A stretch of 64,000 bases of DNA from Porodaedalea pini (taxonomy: Eukaryota; Basidiomycota; Agaricomycetes; Hymenochaetales; Hymenochaetaceae). How positions within the stretch are numbered: the stretch's first letter is position 1; the number at the start of each line of letters is the position of its first letter. A program made the translations under genes and the position numbers. Below, one piece after another: positions 1 to 10,993 of the stretch. The notes beneath the pieces were generated by a model. The model searched no databases, was not told the DNA's origin, and saw nothing but the letters and a program-made list of their open reading frames with translations. The stretch spans positions 62,001-126,000 of the forward strand of contig NBAY01000087.1 in assembly GCA_002794775.1 (NCBI GenBank), written 5' to 3'.

Positions 1-368
1 AGGCAGAAACTGCGGCCCAAGACGTGCAATAGCAGGATGAATATCACCCTTTATGTGGCTCAGAGCTTCTGGAAGACCGAAATGCGAGAATATGTGTAAT
101 CCACGTGCCTGTGTAACTTCATCCTCACCATCACGAGTCGATTCACTCAAGTCCTTCTCGGAGCCCCGCACTGCTGCAAAAGCGTGCTGCTGGATCCAGT
201 CTGTGAAGTACAGCTGCCACATTGTCGGTGCAGGCTTTGGCGGGTGCAGCTCCCAGGCTCTCTGGAGGATGAGGAACACAAGGCAATGTCCTTCTAGGAC
301 AATGGCTCCTGCAAGTGTGCATGTGGAGCACGCGGACATTTGTAAGTGCGGCGAGGGTGTCTGTGCAC
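1..368 (-). CDS. Open minus-strand frame running off the left edge, product unknown
   Basis: A stop-free minus-strand frame runs from about 368 to the window edge. It begins with a short Cys-containing stretch and continues through MWQLYFTDWIQQHAF, an acidic Ser/Asp/Glu stretch and GLHIFSHFGLPEALSHI. The composition looks coding rather than random, with Trp, Phe and His in plausible spacing. I recognise no family. No convincing start or splice site was found, so this is probably an exon of a gene extending to the left. Confidence 0.3.
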
Positions 369-494
369 TCAGTGCGCATTCTTGTGGTGTACTGTCACCT
401 CCGGGTTCACAGAAATCTCTGTGAGTTGGTACATTTTAGTTTTCTATTCTTTCTAGCTGATTTTGGTAGTACACACATACTGCAAGGCAACTCA

Positions 495-555
495 GCCTAT
501 GACGTTGGGCTCAAAACCACAGTGTCACTGTGGTTTTGAGCCTGATGTCATAGGC
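495..555. repeat. 61-bp near-perfect palindrome
   Basis: A left arm starting GCCTATGACGTTGGGCTCAA is followed, after about 1 nt, by its reverse complement with only three mismatches over 30 bp. The symmetry stops abruptly on both outer sides. It could be the fused ends of a small inverted-repeat element or a hairpin-forming transposon remnant. It lies between the left-edge ORF and the next gene. Confidence 0.7.
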
Positions 556-1313
556 CAAGCCGCTCATCACATTGGCTGCTGCAAATAGACCAGCAAAAGC
601 ATGCGGCCGCTATCAAAGATTGATGCCAAGCCCGGCCTGCCCGGATGGAAGGCAAAAATACCGCAAATTTCTGAGGATGTCCGACAGAGTGTGAGTGCTT
701 TTCTTCAACGTACTCTTGCTCTTTATAACTTACAGACTCTTTTTGGCTCTTGCATTTCAGGCACATATATTACCATTGATAAAATTTTAAGTTCTTTAAA
801 TCCACATGGCAATTAAATGTCTCAGGCCCCTTTCACATATTGTTTGCATTTCACATCAACACGAGGAAACCTGCTGTCCACCGTATAGCTAGGTAGCACA
901 AGCCTCTCACTCCCTCTCTTCCTATCCAACCTTTAGTACTATTACTCTGGCTGTTGAGTCGTCTTTCTTGTGTGAACACCTTTCATAGAAAAAATTGTCA
1001 CATTTCCTTCTGAGGTTAGTTTCTTACTGTATATTCTTGATTGTTATTAATTTATTTAATTGCAGAGCAATTGAGCAAGTTCAAGACGACGCTGTGTGCA
1101 AAATCCTCCTGTCAAAATATTTCTCTTTTTAATAGCTTGCTTACTTATAGTTGGTCTCACCAATGGATTACACTACTGAAGGTATGTTTTTGTATAGCAT
1201 CATTGTTAACAGTGCTTACATTTGTTAATTTTAAGAATTAAGTCGTCTGGTGTTTCGTAAGTTATCAATTAATCATCTTTGTATAATAACTAAAGTACAA
1301 TTAAGCTGAAGAC
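556..1313. other. AT-rich stretch without a recognised gene
   Basis: Only short ORFs are present (the longest about 70 codons), with no family resemblance. It may hold the promoter and 5' leader of the plus-strand gene starting near 1314. Confidence 0.4.
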
Positions 1314-4300
1314 ATGGAACATATGTCAACAGACCTTGAGCAGGACTTTGGAGGCTTTGATCTACATATCAATGAGACGCTAAGTCCAGCTCCTGGTATA
1401 TACTCTAGTCTATATTATTTGATTTTGTCATTCTGACTAGTATTAAAGATATGAGCACAGACTATCCTGTGCAGATGGAGAACCTACATGAAACAGTTCT
1501 ACAAGATTTAAACAGAGATGACATGATACGTATGTAATATGCTTTATTATTTTGCATTTAATAATTAATTTCTGTTTAGCGCCAAACTTTCCATTTCGTT
1601 TCCCTTCTGGCTTTGGACATGAACTTCCTACGACTCTACCCATGCCACCACTTCATGACCCACGCCTACCATCCTTCCTTCGCTATGAGCATCATGAGCT
1701 CTGGCCATATGGTGTTGCTCTTGTCTATGAAGCGGATCCAAAGCACCTTTTTGAGAATAAGGATTTCTTTAATAGCTTATGCACTCCTCAAGTTTCCAAT
1801 GACGAGGCTGTTTTAGCAGCTGGATATGTGCTACTCCAGAGCTGAATGGCAATCTTCTGTTGTAACACTACTGGCAGCGGCCTTCCTAAAGATGACGTCA
1901 TCAAGATATGGCTTTACACTCGCGAGGATCTTGAAACTTTACCAGGATTGGCAGATACTATTCGAGAACTTGAGAAGGTTCGGGATGATATTGTAGGTGA
2001 TTTAGCAGAACTGGATGGCACGAGAAAGGGCGGTGTTGCTTTTGAAAGGCAACTAGGACAATGCAATGATACAAAGCAAGGACCTCGCTGCTATGCACTT
2101 TCAACAACCATTGAGGTCTCGAGACATATTCACCATCCTGCTCATAATGTACGCTGTCCTCCTCCTTCAAGCCAGGCAGAGACAGACTCTAGTCTGGAGC
2201 TTGCTAAACGTTTTAATTATGTTTGTCAAATATTTTCGACTATCTTAGAAAGTATATTCTGACTTATTATATTACATTTAGTATACAGGACAGCTCGCAT
2301 GTACAGCACTCTCGAATGGGTCTCCTTCACAAGTTGAGCTTCAGAAGCTTCGGGCTCAATTATACAATACACCTTTGATAGGCCACCCTTGGAATGTTGG
2401 ATTCTATGACACAAATCAACTTAATATTGCAGGAGCAGTGCCATTCGACTCTGCAGTGACAGACATGAGTAGCGACCTTGGTAACGCCGGAGAGTTTCAT
2501 TGTGACCTACATGATGATCGGTCATCATATACAGCCATGACATCATTCAGTCACCTCCCGCCTACACCACGATTTCACCCTGGATATTTTTTTTGTCCAG
2601 AGCAAGGTGTCACAATTACTCTTAACAACTTCACTGTCATGTGCTTCTCTGGTCTACATCGTCATGGAGGGAGTCCTCCTCGACCTCTTGAAGCCTGCTC
2701 GGAGGAAATTCTGAAGCAAGCCATACGTCTCACGGCAATAACGTATCCAGTACAGGCTGTGAAGGAAGGAAACGTAGTGTCCTGCTTAGGACCATCTAGC
2801 TCTCATCACTCTGTCGAGCTCAATAGGAGTATGATGATGACAATTCCAGACTCAGCTAGGCTAAATTTTGCCCATCATTCGTACACTATCATGGAGCCAC
2901 AATCTGCACGACAGTATTTTTCTAGAGCGCTCCTTCAGCTCATTCAAGGCCTTTGCCATCAGCTACCTGAGGATCACAGAATATACATCGACCCTGATCG
3001 CTTTCTCAGTGACACATTATACACATTGGATTCTAGTGGCCAACATCAGCCACTTCCCAGTTGGCCTTATGCACAAGGTGGCATACTCGAGAGAGAAGGA
3101 TTCTTGGAGGATACAAAACGGCGTATTGCTGAGACAGACAGAGCTGCATCTATGCTCATCCCTTCTCAGCTGAAGCCAGACATGTTTACCTCAGATCAAG
3201 ACAATGAGAATGAAGGCGATTTCACAGATTCAGGTCAAAGGGGAAAAGGAAAGGGAAAGGGAAAGAAGTGTTTGTATTTTTTATTCTTATTTTATAATAT
3301 TATATTCTAATTTCTTATTTGTAGGCTCACAGTCTACTGACAATGATGGACGAATATCCAAGTGTCGCACTCGAGCATTTTTCTTGGAAGAGCTTTCCTA
3401 CCATTGCCTGGATAATGACTCGCTGTCAAAGTTCAAGGACTATATACGTGAACCTATTATGGACCTTGATACTCGCAAGCATGCCTCAATCCTCATCTCA
3501 CTCTGTGATGCAATGGATGATGAGTTTTACATTCATCCCAGCCTTCAGCAGATAGCGACTGCAAAGCAGAGCTGGGCCGAATTTTATTCGGTTAAGCAAA
3601 CTTCAAATTCATTGCAACTCTACATCCGAGTTAATGCTGCTCGCCATCTCTTCTCATATTTTTTGTTATATTCCTGGATCACGGAGTCATTTCATGGCCA
3701 GGCCGTGGTTGCTTTTAAAGCTCTGCATCACATTCCCTTGAACGAGGATGACGAATCGCTTGAGGTCCCACCATGGATTACGTGTCTTGTTTCCCGGATA
3801 GATGCAGTATACCGCAAGAATCAGACTGGGAAAAAATCCATTAATATCACAGATATTCTCTCCACCGACAATAACTCCTCTCCTATGCAGTTCAAGTTCA
3901 CCATTCGACGTACATATCTTCTTGGAGATGAGCTTCAATCAGCCGTGATCGAGGACTGCAAATCTGCTATGGCATTGTGGTTTGGGTTGAAGGACGCACA
4001 AAAACTACAGACTTCTGGATGATCAGTCAGTACTTCTGTTACTGATAGCGCAAGCCAACTTTGGATTCTCAGAGGAGAGTTCCTCAAGTGTCTCATACAG
4101 GAAGCAAAGAGCACCGCTATTCTTTTTGTCGAGGACGTTGCGGAGGGGTTTAACAGCATCTGTCCTTATGTTTTTCCTTCCGTTGCTGGTGCAGATCTTG
4201 AAAAATTCAGCAGAAAGGTCAACACCGCATTGCTTATAAACTCCAAACTGCGTGCTACCCTTCCATTGATCCTCGAACTCCTTGCCAACTTTTCTACAGA

Positions 4301-5352
4301 ATTCAAATCTTATGCACCATTCTACGACTTGCTCCACACTATGGGTGAAGATACTGGCACTTTTCCAGAAGGTCCTACCAGACTATCCTCTCATCATTCA
4401 TCACCTACATCTGGCAGCGTATCCATTCTAGGTCGAGCAGCAGAAAAAGTTATCGAGTTTGTAACCACACTCGAACTGTTACTATCGGCCGATACTAGAT
4501 TGGGTTCTCAGAATGCGTTATGCGCATGGGTTATTCAAAAGGGGCTTGATGGCCATTCACCCTTCCGAGAGCATGCTCCCTCACGTCTTGCTTTCACTTC
4601 TGCTTTAGCTCAGATGCCAAACAGAGCGACATTTATGCGATCCAAGGCTGGTCTCTTTACACTTCTCATATTTCGTGGAGTCACATTTAACAGTCAGCTA
4701 CTCCTGGACAATCAGCGATGCCAATTAATCTTTCAAAGTCTTCAGGACTGGGAACAGTTTCGTAATGGCCTACGCGATGCCGAGGTAGATGACAACTACA
4801 TCTGTAGGAAGAACGCATATGGGGCATGCATTGCAGGTCGAAGTGCTGATCTCGCTTCCGAATACTGGCAAAAAAGTGATGGATGGAGCGAATGGATTGG
4901 CTCAAATAGTAAAAGGTCATTCAAGCATGCAATGGAATACTTAAAAGGTCGCTTCTCTCAGGTTCTGCTTTCAGATCTCTTCAAATCTTTATATACTAAT
5001 ATTTATTTATTTATGCTCACAGATTGGATCTCTGATCAGCATCCTTATTGCGATGGATCTTGTTTACGAGGATGTTATTGAAATGCCTACCATCAAGGAA
5101 TTTTCTCACTTTGTCTATGGAGTTGACAAAGGTGCTTTTAGAGGTTTGGAAAAACTGCACCTTTTATCGGAGAAGCGACACAGAGCGATAGAAGATTGTA
5201 ACACCTTTGAGTCGCTATATGCAAAGGTTCATGACGATCTCACATCTTCTGATAGACTTCACTTGGTGCCCGATGTATTTCACTTTGAGCACACAATGTG
5301 TAAGATTTCAAAGGCGCTTCACAAGTCAAATCATTCCCCCTTCAAAGTATAA
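1314..5352 (+). pseudogene. Large multi-exon gene with possible TET/JBP-like dioxygenase core, interrupted by in-frame stops
   Basis: A plausible start is the ATG at 1314, followed by several exons. Visible introns are about 1396-1448, 1541-1580 and 2221-2281, a clear one near 3269-3324, and one near 4985-5021. The central exon (about 2375-3268) reads EFHCDLHDD and later CFSGLHRHGGSPPRP. That H-x-D ... H ... R spacing is what 2-oxoglutarate/Fe(II) oxygenases of the fungal TET/JBP type show; this assignment is from memory and tentative. The C-terminal part (3325-5352) is unrecognised. Two TGA codons (1843-1845 and 4020-4022) lie inside otherwise continuous frames with no intron that could remove them, so I call it degraded. 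It converges on the integrase gene ending at 5522. Confidence 0.5.
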
Positions 5353-5521
5353 TATGTTCTATATGTCTATTTTTGTCGCATAGACTTTCTGCTTTTCTGA
5401 TAACTTTCGTGATTGTATGTCAGCATTCTACTTACTGTCAAATGTTTTCCGCTTCATACAATGATATATTATTTAATTTTTTTGTTCTTCTTCTGATTAG
5501 CTTGCTATATTCCCATGACTT

Positions 5522-6919
5522 CTATATTCCCATGGCTTCATACTCCTGTGCCCGAATCATCAAATCCAATGCCCTCACCCAAAGTTTGGCTTTCAGTAAC
5601 CAAATTCCTTCTGGTAACTCTATGGTTATCTGTCTTCTTTTCCCAACCTTTAACATTTCAGCCTCGGGATAGTGATCATCCTGCCATTCCTCTTGCTTTA
5701 CGCCATAACCATCTGGAATGAAGCCCTGTTGAGTAAGATGAATAAGCCCAAGAAAGAAAGTTCTTTCGGTATCTTCGAGTGCAAATGGAGAGACTGTTTG
5801 GGCGACCTCCACAGCATCATGAGCTACATTCGGGGTATCAGCAGCTTCTGGTTCATCATGCCATTCATCCTGGCTATCACTCTCGTCTTCAGGATGCCCC
5901 GCTCCATGTTGTCCAGGCCTTTGGAGTCGCTCTCTGCCATAGACGCCATAGAGATCCTCTATTTCTTGAATGGAGAGCCCATCACAGTCCTCATCATAAA
6001 GACCATTCTCGACCATGCCGAGCAGCCGTATATCCTTTAGAAGACATCAGTTAAAAGTTATACATTATGTAACTATACTTTACCTTGGGACTTTGATTAT
6101 TAGTTTCACAACCACTGATTGGATGAGCATTCCATTCTTTCTGGAACTTTTCACAGTCTTCATTAATCTCTGGAAGGAATAGCTTCTGGAGCAGCCAGAC
6201 ATGCTGAGCATTGTCGACATCAAGGTGGTAGATATCTTCAAGCTGATGAAAAAAGGCTCTCCATTGGCGAACAAACTGACTTCCCACTTCAACCCAAAGG
6301 CGTTCAATTCTAGTATTTCTTGTTGATCTGTTTTCTATAAGATAAGCTTAATTATTAAATGTGAGCTGGCAGAAAACTTACAATCCCCAGATAAAGGATG
6401 CACGTTGCTTTCCTCGTAAGAGCACCATAAGAACAGCGACATCAATATTCTCTCCTCCACAATCTCCTTGCAATCTAGAGGGTATGCCATACTCCCCTAT
6501 TGCCTTGAAGAATAGATCTGAAACTGTAGATGAAGTATTGTTATTGCTTGCTCGAAGGCCAGTGATCTATACAATTTAAAACAACGTCAGCACATACAAC
6601 AATACTCATTCTCTCTTTTAAACTTGCCGTTTGACAGTACCCATCTATAAACCCATGGATCACAATACCCCATTGGATCAGCTTGTGATGACCATCGCAG
6701 TGCCACAGATAGTTTGGCTGAGTAGACTTATATTTACGTCTGTGAATGTGTCTACGATTGCGCAGAACCTGACCAATCCCATCGACCCGAGCAAGTGAGC
6801 TAATCACCTTCCATCTCTGTACTCTGATACCATTTGCTCGAAGGAAGGCAGTGACATAACGGATCCCTGCATTAGGGCGTAAGGCTTTGAATTTCTTGAT
6901 CAGGTAATCGAGTTCATTG
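5522..6919 (-). pseudogene. DDE integrase-core gene, 3' portion (split by retrotransposon)
   Basis: This is the larger part of an integrase/transposase-like gene of a family common in Agaricomycetes. It reads on in frame from the 5' fragment at 13176-13767 once the retroelement and one copy of the CATTG duplication are removed. Visible features are SLARVDGIGQVL, then WHCDGHHKL (first Asp), IVIHGFIDGYC, GDCGGEN (second Asp), NTRIERLWVEVG (catalytic Glu), and a C-terminal acidic region. The first intron (6567-6627) has a GC donor (ACG then GCAAGT). Others follow near 6319-6366 and 6018-6066. Apart from the insertion I see no stop or frameshift, so the gene was probably intact until recently. 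It may itself be a transposon gene or a domesticated one. Confidence 0.8.
6915..6919. repeat. Target-site duplication CATTG, left copy
   Basis: The CATTG directly left of the LTR terminus repeats at 13176-13180 directly right of the other LTR. Five-bp duplications are usual for Ty3/gypsy integrases. Confidence 0.9.
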
Positions 6920-7342
6920 TGTTAGGCGGAAGCCCGGGAGACGGCTCGGACTGGGCAGGCCTCGGCTGACTGTTGTCTGGGACGTGCTATACTCGAGCGT
7001 AGACTCGGGACACGCTTACTCAGGCTAGGTCGACGCGGAGGTAAGAGGACTAATACAAGACTAGACTAATACAAGGGGGACGAGTCTCACCTAGGTCGAC
7101 GCGGAGGTAAGAGGAAAAGCAGAACAAGGAGTTCATGCGATTCCTGAGACCTTATATAGCGACGACCGTGAGACTATATTACCTAACATTACATAACGAG
7201 TGGGAATGGAACGAATGAAGGTCGTGTAGAGGGAGTGTGGGAAGTGATTGGAAAGATGATTAAAGATAATGAAAAGGAGCAATTAACAGAAACGAAAAAG
7301 GAAAAGGGGAAATAAAGAAAAGGGGAAGTTCGAGTCCTGACA
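6920..7342 (-). repeat. 3' LTR (423 bp)
   Basis: It begins TGTTAGGCGG and ends CCTGACA on the plus strand, and matches 12753-13175 along its length by eye. It contains an internal 25-bp direct repeat (7025-7049 and 7091-7115) and a TATATAAGG box on the minus strand. Confidence 0.95.
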
Positions 7343-7355
7343 TTACCCCCCCCTC
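7343..7355 (-). other. Polypurine tract
   Basis: GAGGGGGGGGTAA on the minus strand directly abuts the 3' LTR, the expected plus-strand priming site. Its last three bases are also the pol stop codon. Confidence 0.75.
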
Positions 7356-10300
7356 AAGGTTGGGCGTCCCGACCAACCAAGATCGCGGTCGTCTGGCTCG
7401 GTGTCGACGAAGAGCGGACGGAGTCGTGAGCGAGGGATATCGAGTTTGCGGGGAGCACCGGGGTGTTTGAGGTAGAATTCAGCAATTGCCTCCTTTGCGT
7501 TCTCGCCGAAGTCCGTCTCCGGTTGCCAGGTCGGTTCGTTGTACCCGACCCACTTGACGAGGTACTGTAGTTTACCTCGGTGCAGACGTGAGTCAATGAC
7601 CTCTTCAACCTCGTATTCCTCTTTGTTGTCGACGATTTCCGGTGGTGGCGGTGGCGGTAGCTTCTGGCTTTCAAACGACGGTTCAACGGCGGGTTTCAAC
7701 AGGGCTTCGTTGAAGACAGGGTGGACCTTTTTCCATCGCTTCGGGAGTTTGAGCTTGTACGCGCTCGCTCCTACCTTGTCGACGACGTCAAAGGGGCCGT
7801 ACCATTTGTCTGCAAGTTTCTTTGTCGGCGAGTCCGTACTGATGTTTCGCCCGTCAAGGAAGACCTTGTCGCCAGCCTTGTATTCCACTGATGCTCCTGC
7901 CGTCCGGTCATGGTAGCGTTTCATGTCTTCTGCTGCCTTGACCAGATTGTCCCTTGCCGCGCGATGGGTCTCCTTGATGTGCTTCGCGAATTCTTCTGCC
8001 GACATGTTGGTAGAGGAAGTTCGTACGGCGTCGAAGCTCCTAGGGTGACGTCCAGTGTTCGCGTAGAAGGGTGACATCTTTGTCGCCGAGTGTTCTCGGT
8101 TGTTGTAGGCGAACTCTGCGAGAGGGAGCCAGTCTTTCCAGTCTGACTGCTGATGGTCAACGAAGAGCCGGAGGTACTGTTCGAGCTCTTGGTTGACGCG
8201 TTCCGTCTGACCGTCCGTTTGCGGGTGATACGCCGTCGACGGGTTGCCTTCGATGTGTAGGAGTTTGTACAGCTCCCTCATCATTGATGCGTCAAACTGC
8301 GTGCCTCGGTCATGGATGATCTTTTTTGGCAAGCCATGGAGACGGAAGACGTGGTCGCGGTACAGTTGAGCCATGCCTTCCGCTGACAATTTTGTCGTCG
8401 TCGGGATCGCGTGCATCTGTTTCGAGAACCTATCGACGAAAACGCAGATTGCGTTGTGCCCCTTGGAGTCCGGGAGTTCTCCGATGAGGTCGACCGTGAC
8501 AATTTCCCAGGGACCTTCAGGGACCGCGTTTGGATGAAGTGGCCTCGACCTTGATGCCCTCAGAGCCTTCGTTCGTTGGCAGCGGTCACATCCTCGGACG
8601 TATGCTCGGACATCGGAGAACATCGACGCCCACCAGAAGTCTCGACGTACCAGTTCGACCGTCTTCGACGATCCCGGATGTCCTGCCAGGGTCGAGTCGT
8701 GGCACTCCCTCAACACCGCTTCCTTCATCGTCGACGGCACGTACACCTTGCCTTTCATTCGCCACAACCCGTCGACTTCTACCATATTCGTCGGCCTTTC
8801 CGACTCGTCTTGTGCCCTCTGCGCTTCACCCACTCGTTCCAACACTTCATCCCGCGACGTCCTCACTATTCCACAATTCAACCACTTTTCCTTGATGAAG
8901 ACGATGCCGTCGTTGTCATCCTGGCCCTTGTCGTAACCTGCCTTGCGCGATAATAGGTCCGCCTTGCCCATCGTCTTCCCCGACTTGTGTTCGAGGTGGA
9001 AGTCAAACTCTTCAAGTTCGGTTCGCCAGCGGGCTTGACGGTAGCTCAGCTTCTGCGCTGACCTGAAGTAGGTGAGGTTAGCGTGGTCGGACCAGATTTC
9101 GATCGTGTGGCGAGCGCCGAGGAGGTATTGTCGCCATTCCTTGAGCGCCGAAACGATCGCGAGCATCTCCTTGTCGTAGATCTCGTAGTTTCGTTCAGCG
9201 GGTAGGAGCGCTTCTGACCTATAGGCAATCACCCTCCACTTCCCTTCCTGTTTTTGCAACAACACACCGCCGAGCGCAAAGTTTGACGAGTCCGCTTCTA
9301 CGCGGAAAGGACCCTCGTCGTTGGCGATGGCTAGGACTGGAGGTGAGCAGAGACGTCGTTTCAGCTCCTCGAACGCTTCCTGCTGTTCGGTCTTCCATAC
9401 CCAGTCCTTCTTGCCCGTTAACGACGTCAGCGGATGGACCACCTTACTGTAGTCCTTGATGAACCGTCGTAGCCAGTTACCCATGCCGAGGAATTGTTGT
9501 AGCTGTTTCAGGTTTCGTGGGACCGGCCAGTTCGCAATCGCCTCCGTCTTTGCTGGGTCAGCCTTGATCTCGCCATTACCGATGATGTGGCCGAGGTATT
9601 TGATGACCTTGGCGTCAAATTCGCACTTCTCCGGCTTCAGGTACAGGCCATTCTCTCGCAGGATCTGAAGGACGCGCCTCGACGTGTCTATATGTTCCTC
9701 AATGGGCTCCGAGAGGATCAATATGTCGTCGAGGTATACGATGATCAGGTTAGCGTAAATCAGTTCCTTGAAGATGTGATTGACAAAAGCCTGGAACGTT
9801 GCCGGGGCGTTGCAGAGACCAAAGAACATGACCGTCGGTTCGAAGAGGCCCATGTTTGTGCGAAACGCTGCTTTCCATTCGTCACCCTCGCGGATCCGGA
9901 TATTGTAGTACCCCCAGCGAAGGTCAAGCTTAGTGATGTACTTCGCTTTCTTGACCTTGTCGACGAGTTCGTCAATGAGAGGGAGGGGATACTTGTTCTT
10001 GATCGTACCGTCATTGAGCTTACGGTAATCCTGGATGGGGCGTAGCGATTTGTCGGCCTTCTTAATGAAGAAGAAGGGCGACGCCATGGGCGATATCGAC
10101 CGTCGAATGCGACCCGACTTCAAGTTTTCATCGAGGAAGTCCTTGAGTGACTGTTGCTCTGTTGGCGTGAGCGGGTAGATTTTACAGTCACTTGGTTTGA
10201 AGTCGGGCTTCAAGTCGATGACGTGGTCCCACGGTCGGTGTTCCGGTAGCTTTTCGAAGCCTTTTTCGCTAAAGACGTCGGCGTAGTCGTTGAGGTATGC

Positions 10301-10993
10301 GGGCCAGGACTCCTTGTCCATTCGCACCTCTCTCACCCTCCTCGTCTCCTCTGCTGCTCTCCACACCCTCCGCATACCTTCCTCGTCGTCCTTCTCTACC
10401 ACGCATTCACCTGGACAGCGAGTAAATTCGAGTGTCCCCGTCTTCCAGTTGACCTCTGGATTGTGTCGTCGAAGCCAGTCGTACCCCAGGAAGATGTTAG
10501 AAGACGCCAATGAGGTTACTGCCAGGACGATCTGTTCCTTATGATGACCGATCGTGAGTTCAACGTCAACGTATTCCTCGATCAACCCAGCTTCGTTGTG
10601 CGTGCCGTCGGCATTGAGCACCGCAAGGGGTCGAATATACCGCTTCGTCTCTAGCCCATACCGTTCGACGAACCTCACGTCGATGCACGATCCTGTACAT
10701 CCCGAGTCCACGAGTGCGTGAGCGTCTACCTCCCTCACTTCACCTTTCACACTGTGTCCGACGTTCAGGAGAAGGTCCAGCTGGCGTCCGCCAGTTCCTC
10801 TCATGAACAACTGCTCGTACCCTTCACTTCTTTTCACACCGGTGGGGACTTCATACTCCGGAAAACCATCGACGTCGTTCGCATCTACGTGTTGTACAGA
10901 CGGTTGGTTATATTTTAACGAGTCCGGATTCAAAGTTCCTTGTTCTTCCCGGTCAGTCGCCCCGATGGCTACGCCTGACCACTCGCAAAACCC
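7343..10993 (-). CDS. pol: Pol polyprotein: protease, RT, RNase H, integrase, chromodomain
   Basis: Pol lies in the -1 frame relative to gag and has no ATG of its own near the start. The pol frame is open from a TGA at 11002-11000, so entry by frameshift at 10993-10987 is likely. Domains in order: aspartic protease (ALVDSGCTGS), reverse transcriptase (IIVYLDDILILS), RNase H (EADSSNFALGGVLLQ and WSDHANL), integrase zinc finger (H..H..C..C in CHDSTLAGHPGS ... CDRCQRTK), and DDE core (VDLIGELPD, HDRGTQFD, ERVNQELEQYL). A C-terminal chromodomain follows (EEVIDSRLHRGKLQYLVKWVGY). No premature stop was found. The stop TAA (7345-7343) touches the 3' LTR. Chromodomains of this type are thought to direct integration to marked chromatin. 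Confidence 0.95.
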   Translation of the reverse strand, partial: GFCEWSGVAIGATDREEQGTLNPDSLKYNQPSVQHVDANDVDGFPEYEVPTGVKRSEGYEQLFMRGTGGRQLDLLLNVGHSVKGEVREVDAHALVDSGCTGSCIDVRFVERYGLETKRYIRPLAVLNADGTHNEAGLIEEYVDVELTIGHHKEQIVLAVTSLASSNIFLGYDWLRRHNPEVNWKTGTLEFTRCPGECVVEKDDEEGMRRVWRAAEETRRVREVRMDKESWPAYLNDYADVFSEKGFEKLPEHRPWDHVIDLKPDFKPSDCKIYPLTPTEQQSLKDFLDENLKSGRIRRSISPMASPFFFIKKADKSLRPIQDYRKLNDGTIKNKYPLPLIDELVDKVKKAKYITKLDLRWGYYNIRIREGDEWKAAFRTNMGLFEPTVMFFGLCNAPATFQAFVNHIFKELIYANLIIVYLDDILILSEPIEEHIDTSRRVLQILRENGLYLKPEKCEFDAKVIKYLGHIIGNGEIKADPAKTEAIANWPVPRNLKQLQQFLGMGNWLRRFIKDYSKVVHPLTSLTGKKDWVWKTEQQEAFEELKRRLCSPPVLAIANDEGPFRVEADSSNFALGGVLLQKQEGKWRVIAYRSEALLPAERNYEIYDKEMLAIVSALKEWRQYLLGARHTIEIWSDHANLTYFRSAQKLSYRQARWRTELEEFDFHLEHKSGKTMGKADLLSRKAGYDKGQDDNDGIVFIKEKWLNCGIVRTSRDEVLERVGEAQRAQDESERPTNMVEVDGLWRMKGKVYVPSTMKEAVLRECHDSTLAGHPGSSKTVELVRRDFWWASMFSDVRAYVRGCDRCQRTKALRASRSRPLHPNAVPEGPWEIVTVDLIGELPDSKGHNAICVFVDRFSKQMHAIPTTTKLSAEGMAQLYRDHVFRLHGLPKKIIHDRGTQFDASMMRELYKLLHIEGNPSTAYHPQTDGQTERVNQELEQYLRLFVDHQQSDWKDWLPLAEFAYNNREHSATKMSPFYANTGRHPRSFDAVRTSSTNMSAEEFAKHIKETHRAARDNLVKAAEDMKRYHDRTAGASVEYKAGDKVFLDGRNISTDSPTKKLADKWYGPFDVVDKVGASAYKLKLPKRWKKVHPVFNEALLKPAVEPSFESQKLPPPPPPEIVDNKEEYEVEEVIDSRLHRGKLQYLVKWVGYNEPTWQPETDFGENAKEAIAEFYLKHPGAPRKLDIPRSRLRPLFVDTEPDDRDLGWSGRPTLRGG
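10951..10993 (-). promoter_or_regulatory. Candidate -1 ribosomal frameshift signal between gag and pol
   Basis: Slippery heptamer GGGTTTT (minus 10993-10987), in gag frame as G GGT TTT, fits the X XXY YYZ rule. Six nt downstream GGTCAG (10980-10975) can pair with CTGACC (10956-10951), with further GC pairing possible in the loop. The heptamer lies inside the short overlap between the upstream pol-frame TGA and the gag TAG. Confidence 0.7.

Noticed and set aside
3970..4040. An intron removing the TGA at 4020-4022
   Set aside because: The GT and AG dinucleotides nearby do not match fungal donor and acceptor consensus, and the frame is continuous on both sides.
7329..7342. GTTCGAGTCC at the LTR end resembling a tRNA B box
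   Set aside because: No A box or cloverleaf around it, and it repeats identically in both LTRs as part of the terminus.
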